Numbered from the stretch's first letter, positions 1 to 6,111 are shown. The stretch is 7,714 nucleotides of DNA from Frankiaceae bacterium (GCA_030840515.1 JAVEEJ010000329.1:1-7714), one strand, 5' to 3'. The notes: a model not told the origin generated them from the sequence alone. A program made the numbers and translations.

Positions 1-1162
1 TCCCGGCCCGCTCCGCGGATGCCGCCTTCGGTGTGGCAGCCGGCTTCCTGCTGCTCGCCGACTTCGTGGCCGAGCTCTTGGTGGCCCCGCCGTGGATGAC
101 GGTCACCGAGGAGTCGTCGTACTCGTCGCCACGCTTGGATTCAGCTGCCGAGGCGCGGCCGTTGCTGCTCGCGGCCCGGGGACGCTTGGGCTGGGCGTGC
201 CCGCCGCCCGTCGCCATCGAGCCGCCCCACTCACCCTCGCCCGTGTAGGAACCGGCGGGGGCCGTGACGCCGTGCTCGCGCAGCCACGATCCGGGCGGGC
301 GCATGGACTCGCGCACCCGGCCGTCGGAGGTGGCCAGCTGCGGGGGGATGGGGGGAAGCGGCGGCAGCTCGCCTGACTCCTGCGCCAGCTCTCCTGCGTC
401 CTTCTCCTCCGCCATGCCGATCGGGCCTTCGCGCTGGCCGTTGAGGAACTGACGGACCACCGGCTCGTCGCTGGACAGCAGCATCTCGCGCGGCCCGAAC
501 ATCGCCAGATGGCGGCGGTAGAGCAGCCCGATGTTGTCGGGCACGGTCCGCGCCGTGCTGATGTCGTGGGTGACGATCAGGAAGGTGGCCTTGATGTCGG
601 CGTTGAGGTCGACGATCAGCTGGTTGAGGTAGGCGGACCGGACCGGGTCGAGACCTGAGTCAGGCTCGTCGAACAGGATGATCTCCGGGTCGAGGACCAG
701 CGCCCGAGCGAGGCCGGCGCGCTTGCGCATGCCGCCGGAGATCTCCCCCGGGAGCTTGCGCTCGGCGCCGATGAGCCCGGTCATCTCCATCTTCTCGAGC
801 ACGATCTTCTTGATGTCGGACTCGGACTTCTTGGTGTGCTCGCGGAGCGGGAACGCGATGTTGTCGTAGAGGTTCATCGAGCCGAAGAGCGCGCCATCCT
901 GGAACAGCACGCCGAACAGCTTCCGCACCTGATACAGGTCGTGCTCGCGGAGGTTGGGCAGGTCCTGGCCGTTGATCCAGATGTGCCCGGCGTTGGGCTT
1001 CAGCAGGCCGACGAGGGTCTTGAGGAAGACCGACTTGCCGGTGCCGGAGGGGCCGAGGAGTACGGAGATCTCCCCCGCTGGGAGCGTCAGCGAGACGTCC
1101 TCCCAGATGGTCTGGGAACCGAAGCGCTTCGTGAGGCCTTCGACGCGGATCTCGACACCCAC
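1..1162 (-). CDS. MceG/Mkl-type ABC transporter ATP-binding protein (3' end outside window)
   Basis: This is the ATPase subunit expected to energise an Mce/YrbE lipid-import system at the inner face of the membrane. About 387 codons are visible, with no stop before base 1. Visible motifs are Walker A GPSGTGKS (residues 37-44), Q-loop Gln88, signature ISGGMRKR (141-148), Walker B IILFDEP with the D-loop (161-173) and switch His199. The segment FLNGQREGPIGM (239-250) matches the C-terminal extension known in the Mkl/MlaF family. After it comes a tail of at least 135 residues, first Pro-rich and then Ser/Ala/Lys-rich, which looks disordered. The start is GTG at 1162: an in-frame TGA lies upstream with no ATG or GTG between, and GGAGGT (1173-1178) and GAGGG (1167-1171) provide ribosome-binding sequence. 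No YrbE or Mce partner is visible here. In Mycobacterium tuberculosis mkl also lies a few genes from rplL (recalled). Family assignment is firm; the transported substrate is inferred. Confidence 0.9.
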   Translation of the reverse strand, partial: MGVEIRVEGLTKRFGSQTIWEDVSLTLPAGEISVLLGPSGTGKSVFLKTLVGLLKPNAGHIWINGQDLPNLREHDLYQVRKLFGVLFQDGALFGSMNLYDNIAFPLREHTKKSESDIKKIVLEKMEMTGLIGAERKLPGEISGGMRKRAGLARALVLDPEIILFDEPDSGLDPVRSAYLNQLIVDLNADIKATFLIVTHDISTARTVPDNIGLLYRRHLAMFGPREMLLSSDEPVVRQFLNGQREGPIGMAEEKDAGELAQESGELPPLPPIPPQLATSDGRVRESMRPPGSWLREHGVTAPAGSYTGEGEWGGSMATGGGHAQPKRPRAASSNGRASAAESKRGDEYDDSSVTVIHGGATKSSATKSASSRKPAATPKAASAERAG

Positions 1163-1214
1163 GTTGCCCTCGACCTCCAGCTCACTCCGCCTTCTGGGGC
1201 GCCTGCAGCGGCGA

Positions 1215-1230
1215 TGTGACTGCGGTCACA
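1215..1230. promoter_or_regulatory. CRP/GlxR-type operator palindrome
   Basis: The sequence TGTGACTGCGGTCACA is a perfect inverted repeat with 6-bp arms and a 4-bp spacer. It matches TGTGA-N6-TCACA, the consensus of cAMP receptor protein family regulators, including GlxR and mycobacterial CRP. It lies 52 bp upstream of the GTG start of the MceG-type ATPase gene. I could not place a convincing -35/-10 pair. TAACAC and TACTCT, read on the minus strand at 1234-1239 and 1244-1249, are possible -10 boxes. Either would put the site at or just after the transcription start, which favours repression. The match is direct; function is inferred. Confidence 0.6.
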
Positions 1231-1328
1231 GGCGTGTTACCGGAGAGTACACAAAGCAAACCAAAGTCTCTCCCCCTCCCAAAGCCTGAGATGGGGAACG
1301 AGTACGGCGCCCATCGGAACGCAGTCGC

Positions 1329-1356
1329 GGGCGGCCACCCATCCGGGTGACCGCCC
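1329..1356 (-). terminator. Hairpin terminator after rplL
   Basis: GGGCGG and CACCC (1329-1334, 1336-1340) pair with GGGTG and CCGCCC (1345-1349, 1351-1356). The stem has 12 positions with one C/A mismatch and a 4-nt loop. It begins about 20 nt after the rplL stop. A second, smaller hairpin, CTCGAC with GTCGAG (1356-1361 and 1371-1376), lies between it and the stop codon. There is no U tract after the stem, as is frequent in high-GC actinomycetes, so efficiency cannot be judged. The position between rplL and a separately controlled gene supports the call. Confidence 0.6.
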
Positions 1357-1376
1357 TCGACTGGACGTGGGTCGAG

Positions 1377-1769
1377 CTACTTCATCGTGACCTTGGCGCC
1401 GGCGGCCTCGAGCTGAGCCTTCGCCTTCTCGGCGGCCTCCTTGGTGACCTTCTCGAGGACGGGCTTCGGAGCACCGTCGACGAGGTCCTTGGCCTCCTTC
1501 AGCCCGAGGCTGGTGAGGGCGCGGACCTCCTTGATGACGGCGATCTTGCCGCTGCCCGCCTCCTCGAGGATGACGTCGAACTCGTCCTGCTCCGCGGACT
1601 CCTCGGCGCCTCCGCCACCACCGCCGGCAGCCGGGGCTGCGGCGACGGCGACCGGTGCGGCCGCGGTGACGCCGAAGGCGTCCTCGAACTGCTTCACGAA
1701 CTCAGAGAGCTCGATCAGCGTCATCTCCTTGAACGCGTCGAGCAGCTCGTCTGTGCTGAGCTTCGCCAT
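1377..1769 (-). CDS. rplL: 50S ribosomal protein L7/L12
   Basis: This is the mobile stalk protein of the large subunit. Dimers bind L10 and recruit initiation, elongation and release factors. The 130-residue length is normal. Residues 1-32 (MAKLSTDELLDAF...) form the N-terminal dimerisation and L10-binding domain. Residues 33-57 are an Ala/Gly-rich hinge containing six consecutive glycines. Residues 58-130 form the factor-binding domain, with the conserved run IAVIKEVRALTSLGLKEAKD followed by a VDGAPK segment. The start is ATG at 1769, preceded by AAGGA about 8 nt away. It follows rplJ by 56 bp with no evident promoter, so the two should share a transcript and be controlled by the L10 leader. 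Nothing in the protein is unusual. Confidence 0.98.
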   Translation of the reverse strand: MAKLSTDELLDAFKEMTLIELSEFVKQFEDAFGVTAAAPVAVAAAPAAGGGGGGAEESAEQDEFDVILEEAGSGKIAVIKEVRALTSLGLKEAKDLVDGAPKPVLEKVTKEAAEKAKAQLEAAGAKVTMK

Positions 1770-1825
1770 GGTGGCGGTCCTTCCGTGCTTGGTGGCTGGT
1801 GAGCCGGGTGGATGGGCGGCGGCCG

Positions 1826-2689
1826 TCAGGCCTCGGTGGTGCTGTCGTCCTCAGCGGGTGCTTCGGACTCAGGCGCCGCCTCAGCGGCCTCCTCGGTCGC
1901 CTCGGCGGTCGGCTCTGCAGCCGGCTCCTCGGCAACGGGCGACTCGGAAGCCTCGGCGGCCGGCTCTTCAGCCGTCACCTCGGTTGCCACGTCGCCCGCG
2001 GTCTCGGTGTTGCTGGCATCGGCGGTCTCCGCCTCAGCCGGGGCGTTGCTGGCATCGGCGGTCTCCGCCTCGGCCGTGGGGGCCTCCGCAGCTGCCGGGG
2101 CCTCCTCTTCTTGTGCAGCGGGAGCCTCGGCGGCCGGTGCCGGGGTGCCGGCCCCACCGGCAAGAACCGACGGGTCTCCTTCGGCCTTGCGCTGCAGGGC
2201 GCCCAGCACCCGTGCGGCCTGAGCCAGCGGGGCGTTGAGCAGGTAGGCGGCCTGGGTGAGCGAGGCCTTCATCGCGCCTGCGAGCTTGGCGAGCAGGACC
2301 TCGCGCGGCTCCAGGTCGGCGAGCTTGCGGATGTCGTCCGCGGTCAGAGGCTTCCCGTCGAGGATGCCGCCCTTGACCACGAGCGCGGGGTTGGCCTTGC
2401 CGAAGTCGCGGATGGTCTTGGCGACCTCGACCGCGTCACCCTTGACGAACGCAATGGCGCTGGGCCCCTCGAGCAGGTCCTCGAAGGAGGTGACGCCGGC
2501 GTCGCGCGCGGCGATCTTCGACAGCGTGTTCTTCACGACCGAGTACGTCGCATTGTCCGCCAGCGAGCGGCGCAGCGTCTTGAGCTGGGCCACGGTGAGG
2601 CCGCGGTACTCGGAGAGCACGGCGGCGTTCGAGCTGCGGAACTCCTCCGTCAGCTCGGCAACCGCAGCCGCCTTGTCGGCGCGTGCCAT
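1826..2689 (-). CDS. rplJ: 50S ribosomal protein L10 with long acidic C-terminal extension
   Basis: L10 forms the base of the ribosomal stalk: it binds 23S rRNA near L11 and carries L7/L12 dimers. Residues 1-175 are ordinary L10, opening MARADKAAAVAELTEEF and continuing through the VLSEYRGLTVAQL and VVKNTLSKIAARDAG blocks. The L12-binding helix region ends near ALQRKAEG (164-171). Residues 176-287 are an extra Ala/Glu/Pro/Thr tail, against about 170-180 residues for a typical L10. The tail contains two near-identical 12-residue repeats (206-217 and 218-229). The frame is open upstream to 3034, but I chose ATG 2689 because it fits the L10 N-terminus and has AGGAGG four bases upstream. It is cotranscribed with rplL and probably autoregulated through the leader RNA. 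The function of the tail is unknown; it looks disordered. Confidence 0.97.
   Translation of the reverse strand: MARADKAAAVAELTEEFRSSNAAVLSEYRGLTVAQLKTLRRSLADNATYSVVKNTLSKIAARDAGVTSFEDLLEGPSAIAFVKGDAVEVAKTIRDFGKANPALVVKGGILDGKPLTADDIRKLADLEPREVLLAKLAGAMKASLTQAAYLLNAPLAQAARVLGALQRKAEGDPSVLAGGAGTPAPAAEAPAAQEEEAPAAAEAPTAEAETADASNAPAEAETADASNTETAGDVATEVTAEEPAAEASESPVAEEPAAEPTAEATEEAAEAAPESEAPAEDDSTTEA
2009..2075. repeat. In-frame tandem duplication within rplJ tail
   Basis: Two 31-nt copies, at 2009-2039 and 2045-2075, differ at one base and are offset by 36 nt, exactly 12 codons. They encode AEAETADASNAP followed by AEAETADASNTE. The near-identity, including synonymous positions, suggests a recent duplication by slippage that kept the reading frame. 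Confidence 0.85.
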
Positions 2690-2877
2690 GGATCCTCCTG
2701 TGGTCTCTGGCCGCAAGCGGCCCCAGGACGCACAGACGCCCCGGCGCAGATGCGCACGGGGCGTGGAGGTCGACGTGGTGGCGTCGTACTCGTATCGCTC
2801 GTGTTCACCTGCGCGGGCCGTCCACGTGACGTGGAGCCTTCGACTGCGCTTGCGCGCAGCGACCTGCGGTCTTCGGT
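2690..2877 (-). promoter_or_regulatory. L10 leader RNA (rplJ-rplL autoregulatory leader)
   Basis: The 5' untranslated region of rplJ is about 190 nt and highly structured. Near its 5' end it carries CCGAAGACCGCAGG (about 2863-2876, minus strand), which resembles the conserved segment of L10 leaders that bind the L10-L12 complex. Further elements, in transcript order, are CTGCGC/GCGCAG (2844-2859), TCCACG/CGTGGA (2821-2835), a strong hairpin at 2736-2764 (7-bp outer and 4-bp inner stem, loop AGAT), and GGCCG/CGGCC (2709-2722) just before the Shine-Dalgarno AGGAGG (2694-2699). The last two could act as attenuator or SD-control stems. Family assignment is from memory of the motif; the boundaries are approximate. 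Confidence 0.7.
2736..2764 (-). other. Strong hairpin inside the L10 leader
   Basis: ACGCCCC (2736-2742) pairs with GGGGCGT (2758-2764), and GCGC (2744-2747) with GCGC (2752-2755) across a small internal loop. The apical loop is AGAT. It lies between the presumed L10-binding region and the rplJ ribosome-binding site. It could be an attenuation or translational-control stem. No U tract follows it. Confidence 0.55.
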
Positions 2878-2883
2878 GGCAGA

Positions 2884-2912
2884 ACCTTACGACAGGACCG
2901 CAGCCGCGCCAA
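2884..2912 (-). promoter_or_regulatory. Probable sigma-A-type promoter for rplJ-rplL
   Basis: Read on the minus strand, TTGGCG (2907-2912) is followed by a 17-bp spacer and TAAGGT (2884-2889). This resembles the actinobacterial TTGACN / TANNNT pattern. The predicted start, near A2877, falls right at the beginning of the L10 leader motif. The whole promoter sits in the gap after the upstream gene's stop at 2923. The agreement of promoter and leader is the main support. Confidence 0.6.
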
Positions 2913-2922
2913 ACCGGGTCCG

Positions 2923-3462
2923 TCAAGCCGGCGGTGGCACCGACACCTCGACAGGGACGTCGAACCTGCTGAAGCGGAAGTCGAAGACCAGGTCCCGCCG
3001 GCGCTGGCTGCGGATGCTGGCGGCGAGAACCCACCCAGTGGCCGGGTCAACTGTCAGGACGAACTGGCCGGGATCACCAAGTGCCACCTCGAGCACACGA
3101 GCGCCCTCGTGGCTCACCACCCCCGTGACGGCCTCGGGGTGCCCGACGAGCTCCTCCAGTTTGAGCGGATCGAGAAACTGAGCGGCGTTGTCGAGGTGCT
3201 GCTCGACATTCCCCGTCGAGGCGTGCCACCCGGGCGCGCCGAACACCCTCGTCCAGCACCTGGGCCCGCTGAAGAGCCACTCCGCGGTCTGCGTGGTCAT
3301 CCGCCCGACGCCGTTGACCAGGTCGACGTCGAGCACGGATGCGGCAGTCCCCGCCTCGGCGCCGAGGCAGGTCGTCAGCCGAAAGACGGTGGGACCGCGG
3401 TGATCGGAAGAAGCGAGTACGGCGAGGAGCTGGTCCTTCAGCTCCTCGCCGTCAGAGGGCAT
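2923..3462 (-). CDS. Uncharacterised 179-residue protein between rplA and rplJ
   Basis: I do not recognise this protein by name. It has no signal peptide, lipobox or membrane segment, so it appears cytoplasmic. Residues 42-75 (ASVLDVDLVNGVGRM..., EWLFSGPRCW) and 120-179 alternate hydrophobic and polar residues, as in antiparallel beta strands. The segment VLTVDPATGWVLAA (135-148) and the ending FDFRFSRFDVPVEVSVPPPA (160-179) recall the last strands of LolA/LppX/RseB-like half-barrel folds. That is a weak, inferred resemblance. Start ATG 3462 lies 17 bp after the rplA stop, with only a modest GGGA ribosome-binding sequence, so translational coupling to rplA is likely. Streptomyces carries putative lipoprotein genes at the same position (recalled), so this could be a relative lacking its export signal. 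Coding character agrees with the flanking genes, and the fit between neighbours favours a real gene. Confidence 0.75.
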   Translation of the reverse strand: MPSDGEELKDQLLAVLASSDHRGPTVFRLTTCLGAEAGTAASVLDVDLVNGVGRMTTQTAEWLFSGPRCWTRVFGAPGWHASTGNVEQHLDNAAQFLDPLKLEELVGHPEAVTGVVSHEGARVLEVALGDPGQFVLTVDPATGWVLAASIRSQRRRDLVFDFRFSRFDVPVEVSVPPPA

Positions 3463-3479
3463 GCCGTCCCGCTTCCGGG

Positions 3480-4211
3480 TCAGAGGTTGGCGGACTCGGC
3501 GCCCTGCGTGTCGTCCATGAGGTTGCGGGTGCGGTTGGTGTCGACCGGGATTCCCGGACCCATCGTGGTGGTCATCGTGGCCTTGCGGATGTAACGGCCC
3601 TTCGCGGCCGAGGGCTTGGCCCGCAGGATCTCGTCCAGCGCCGCCGCGTAGTTCTCGGCCAGCTGGGTGTCGTCGAACGAGGTCTTGCCGATGATGAAGT
3701 GCAGGTTGGACTGGCGGTCCACCCGGAACTCGATCTTGCCGCCCTTGATGTCGGTGACGGCCTTGGTCACGTCGTTGGTCACCGTGCCCGTCTTGGGGTT
3801 GGGCATGAGGCCACGCGGGCCCAGCACCCGGCCGAGCTTGCCGACCTTGCCCATGAGGTCTGGAGTGGCGACGACGGCGTCGAAGTCGAGCCGACCGCCG
3901 GCCACCTCGTCGATCAGCTCGTCGCCCCCGACGATGTCGGCCCCGGCGGCGCGGGCCTCCTCGGCACGGTCACCGTTGGCGAAGACCAGCACGCGGGCGG
4001 TCTTGCCGGTGCCGTGGGGGAGGTTGACGGTGCCGCGGACCATCTGGTCGGCCTTGCGCGGGTCGACGCCCAGGCGCATGGCGACCTCGACGGTGCCCGG
4101 GTTCTTCGTGGTGGAGGTCTCGCGGGCGAGTTTGATGGCTTCGAGCGGCGAGTAGAGCTTCTCGTAGTCGATCTTCTCGGCCGCTGCGTTGTACGCCTTG
4201 CTGCGCTTCAT
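3480..4211 (-). CDS. rplA: 50S ribosomal protein L1
   Basis: L1 forms the mobile L1 stalk that helps release deacylated tRNA from the E site; in many bacteria it also represses its own operon by binding mRNA. At 243 residues the length is typical. The N-terminus MKRSKAYNAAAEKID, the block VEVAMRLGVDPRKADQMVRG (41-60) and the signature region VGKLGRVLGPRGLMPNPKTG (123-142) are all intact. The start ATG 4211 is preceded by GGAG with 7-nt spacing. It lies 84 bp after rplK, with a perfect palindrome in that gap, and only 17 bp before the next gene. I could not identify an L1-binding mRNA motif with confidence. Confidence 0.98.
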   Translation of the reverse strand: MKRSKAYNAAAEKIDYEKLYSPLEAIKLARETSTTKNPGTVEVAMRLGVDPRKADQMVRGTVNLPHGTGKTARVLVFANGDRAEEARAAGADIVGGDELIDEVAGGRLDFDAVVATPDLMGKVGKLGRVLGPRGLMPNPKTGTVTNDVTKAVTDIKGGKIEFRVDRQSNLHFIIGKTSFDDTQLAENYAAALDEILRAKPSAAKGRYIRKATMTTTMGPGIPVDTNRTRNLMDDTQGAESANL

Positions 4212-4251
4212 GGTGCTGCTCCTAGCTGGTGAACGGGAGGCGTGGTACGTC

Positions 4252-4267
4252 GGGCCAGCGCTGGCCC
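4252..4267 (-). other. Perfect palindrome hairpin in rplK-rplA gap
   Basis: GGGCCAGCGCTGGCCC is a perfect 16-bp palindrome that folds as a 6-bp stem with loop GCGC. Flanking CGTGG (4241-4245) and CCACG (4270-4274) could add an outer stem. It lies between the rplK stop (4296) and the rplA start (4211), and no U tract follows it. Possible roles are an mRNA-stability stem, partial attenuation or a regulatory site; none is shown by the sequence. Confidence 0.5.
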
Positions 4268-4295
4268 TCCCACGGTCGTGCGGTGGTGCTGTGGA

Positions 4296-4730
4296 TCAGT
4301 GTCCCTCGACGGTGATGCCCATCTGGCGGGCAGTCCCGGCGATGATCTTCTCAGCCGCGTCGAGGTCGTTGGCGTTGAGGTCCGGCATCTTCTGCTCGGC
4401 GATCGCGCGGACCTGCTCGCGGCTGAGCTTGGCGACCTTGGTCGTGTGCGGGGTGCCGGAGCCCTTCTCCACGCCTGCCGCCTTGAGGATCAAGCGGGCC
4501 GCGGGCGGGGTCTTGGTGACGAAGGTGAAGGTGCGGTCCTCGTAGACCGAGATCTCCACCGGGATCACGTTGCCGCGCTGCGACTCCGTGGCGGCGTTGT
4601 AGGCCTTGCAGAACTCCATGATGTTCACGCCGTGCTGGCCCAGCGCGGGGCCGACCGGCGGCGCCGGGGTAGCCGCACCGGCGTTGATCTGCAGCTTGAT
4701 GACTGCAGCGAGCTTCTTCTTCGGGGGCAT
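4296..4730 (-). CDS. rplK: 50S ribosomal protein L11
   Basis: L11 is part of the GTPase-associated centre of the large subunit. It binds the 23S rRNA region targeted by thiopeptides and is needed for stringent-factor activation. The 144-residue length is normal. The N-terminal domain has QINAGAATPAPPVGPALGQ (14-32), with the conserved prolines contacted by thiostrepton-type drugs, followed by GVNIMEFCKAYNAAT (34-48). The C-terminal RNA-binding domain ends in the usual AGTARQMGITVEG (131-143). Start ATG 4730 has AAGGA upstream. It follows nusG by 30 bp, too close for an independent promoter, which implies a nusG-rplK-rplA transcript. No resistance-type change is obvious in the proline region. 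Confidence 0.98.
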   Translation of the reverse strand: MPPKKKLAAVIKLQINAGAATPAPPVGPALGQHGVNIMEFCKAYNAATESQRGNVIPVEISVYEDRTFTFVTKTPPAARLILKAAGVEKGSGTPHTTKVAKLSREQVRAIAEQKMPDLNANDLDAAEKIIAGTARQMGITVEGH

Positions 4731-4760
4731 TGCCTGTCCTTCGAGTGCGGGGCGGGTGGG

Positions 4761-5765
4761 TCAGATCTTCGAGACTTGGCCGAAGCCGAGCTCGACGGGG
4801 GTCTCGCGGCCGAAGATCGACACCAGCACCTTGACCTTCTGGGCGTCCGGGTTGATCTCGATGATGGTGGCGGGCAGCGTCGCGAAGGGGCCGTCCATGA
4901 CGGTGACCGACTCCCCGACCTCGAGGTCGACGACCTTGACCTCGGCGACCTTGCCCTTGGGCTCCTTGGGCTTCGGCGCGATCGCGTCGGCCACCTCGTC
5001 GAGCGAGAGGGGCGAGGGCTTGTTGGTCAGACCGACGAAGCCCGTGACCCCGGGGGTGTTCCGCACGCAGGACCACGACTCGTCGGTCAGGTACATCCGC
5101 ACGTAGAGGTAGCCGGGGTACTTCTTCTGGGTCACGGTCTGGCGCTTGCCCTGCTTGATGACCTGGACCTCTTCGGTGGGCACCTCGATCTGGAAGATGA
5201 AGTCCTCCATGTTGAGCGAGGTGATGCGGTTCTCGAGGTTGGTCTTCACCTTGTTCTCGTAGCCGGCGTAGGAGTGCACGACGTACCAGTCGCCAGGGGC
5301 GTCGAGCAGCGCCTGGCGGAAGGCGATCGCGGGGTCGTCCTCCTCGGGCTCCTCGTCAGAGGCAGCCTCAGCGACGTCGGCAGCGTCGTCCGCCTCAACA
5401 GCGTCGGCAGTGACCTCCGCCTCGGCAGCGTCGTCCGTCCCAACAGCGTCGACAGCGACGTCCTCCACGACGTCGCCCGTGGGGTCCTCGGCAGCCACCG
5501 GCTCGGAGAGCTCGACGTCGGCCGCGACGTCGGGCTCGAGCACGACCTCGGTCACGTCCAGCTCGCTCGGGTCGCCGGTCGGGAAGGCGACCTCCTCGAG
5601 CGTGGTGGCGGTGGCGTCATCGGCGGGCAGCTCGTCGCCGGCGCCGAAGGCAGCCTCGGCCGAGAGGTCGCCGGAGGGGTCGACGGACTCGTCGCTGGCG
5701 CGCGAGTCGTCGTCGGCGCGCAAGTCGTCGACGGCGCCGTCTACCGACGTGGTGTTCTCGGACAC
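4761..5765 (-). CDS. nusG: Transcription termination/antitermination protein NusG with acidic N-terminal extension
   Basis: NusG binds RNA polymerase at the clamp and links it to Rho or to the ribosome. At 334 residues it is much longer than the roughly 180 of E. coli NusG. Residues 1-145 are an Asp/Glu/Ala-rich, probably disordered extension. The NGN domain spans about 158-262, from GDWYVVHSYAGYENKVKTNL through TQKKYPGYLYVRM and NTPGVTGFVG. The KOW domain spans about 282-334, with VGESVTVMDGPFATLPATI and a terminal ELGFGQVSKI. Long acidic N-termini are known in actinobacterial NusG, so the extension itself is expected. Within it is a 15-codon tandem duplication. The start is GTG at 5765, with AAGGAG about 10 nt upstream. 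It follows secE by 46 bp. Confidence 0.97.
   Translation of the reverse strand: MSENTTSVDGAVDDLRADDDSRASDESVDPSGDLSAEAAFGAGDELPADDATATTLEEVAFPTGDPSELDVTEVVLEPDVAADVELSEPVAAEDPTGDVVEDVAVDAVGTDDAAEAEVTADAVEADDAADVAEAASDEEPEEDDPAIAFRQALLDAPGDWYVVHSYAGYENKVKTNLENRITSLNMEDFIFQIEVPTEEVQVIKQGKRQTVTQKKYPGYLYVRMYLTDESWSCVRNTPGVTGFVGLTNKPSPLSLDEVADAIAPKPKEPKGKVAEVKVVDLEVGESVTVMDGPFATLPATIIEINPDAQKVKVLVSIFGRETPVELGFGQVSKI
5378..5459. repeat. In-frame tandem duplication within nusG extension
   Basis: Two 37-nt copies, at 5378-5414 and 5423-5459, match at 33 of 37 positions and are offset by 45 nt, exactly 15 codons. In protein they give AVDAVGTDDAAEAEV next to TADAVEADDAADVAE, around residues 104-133. 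The copies have diverged more than those in rplJ, so this looks like an older slippage event. Confidence 0.75.
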
Positions 5766-5811
5766 AGTGGTGGGACTCCTTGGTTGTTCGTGGTGGAGCG
5801 GGGTCTGCGGC

Positions 5812-6111
5812 TCAGCCGAAGACCTGGAGCACAGCCTTGGCGAAACCGATGTCGAGCAGCGAGACGATGGTGGTCATCACGCTGACGAAGACGACGACAA
5901 CGGTGGTGTAGGTGATGAGCTCCTTGCGCGTCGGCCAGATGACCTTGCGGAGCTCGTTGACGACCTGCCGCCAGTAGAGCGCGGTGGCACCGGGGCGGGA
6001 GGTGACCCAGCGGCCGAGACGCCGGAAGGGTCCAGGGCGCTTGCCGCCACGCCCTCCGGACGCAGGCTGCGGCTCAGGTCGCTGCGCGACCGCCGTACCC
6101 GACTCGCTCAC
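5812..6111 (-). CDS. secE: Preprotein translocase subunit SecE
   Basis: SecE is the small clamp subunit that stabilises SecY in the inner-membrane translocon. At 99 residues it is the single-span type found in most bacteria outside the enterics. Residues 1-40 are a Pro/Gly/Arg-rich cytoplasmic tail. The conserved amphipathic helix carries ELRKVIWPTRKEL (53-65), and one transmembrane helix covers about 66-88 (ITYTTVVVVFVSVMTTIV). The start is GTG at 6111; an in-frame TGA lies 9 nt upstream, so no earlier start is possible. The GAGGA before it is only about 3-4 nt away, which is short. It lies 41 bp after tRNA-Trp and 46 bp before nusG, a very widely conserved pairing. Confidence 0.96.
   Translation of the reverse strand: MSESGTAVAQRPEPQPASGGRGGKRPGPFRRLGRWVTSRPGATALYWRQVVNELRKVIWPTRKELITYTTVVVVFVSVMTTIVSLLDIGFAKAVLQVFG

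Noticed and set aside
1290..1315. Inverted repeat GATGGG/CCCATC between rplL and the ATPase gene
   Set aside because: It is only 6 bp with a 14-nt loop, which is expected by chance in such GC-rich DNA. The 1329-1356 hairpin is a better terminator.
2690..3034. 115-codon N-terminal extension of the rplJ frame
   Set aside because: It would run through the promoter, the leader hairpins and the neighbouring gene. ATG 2689 has a strong AGGAGG and matches the L10 N-terminus.
1799..3181. Long plus-strand open frames opposite rplJ and its leader
   Set aside because: They are low-complexity shadows of the Ala/Glu-rich L10 tail and cross a regulatory region. No family resemblance or good start site is seen.
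3339..4232. Plus-strand open frame opposite rplA
   Set aside because: It is a shadow of the conserved L1 gene with no recognisable domain.
4242..5885. Long plus-strand open frame (about 547 codons) opposite nusG and rplK
   Set aside because: The product is a Leu/Gly/Asp/Arg/Val-rich pseudo-sequence mirroring genes on the minus strand. nusG and rplK are certain, and high GC leaves opposite frames open.
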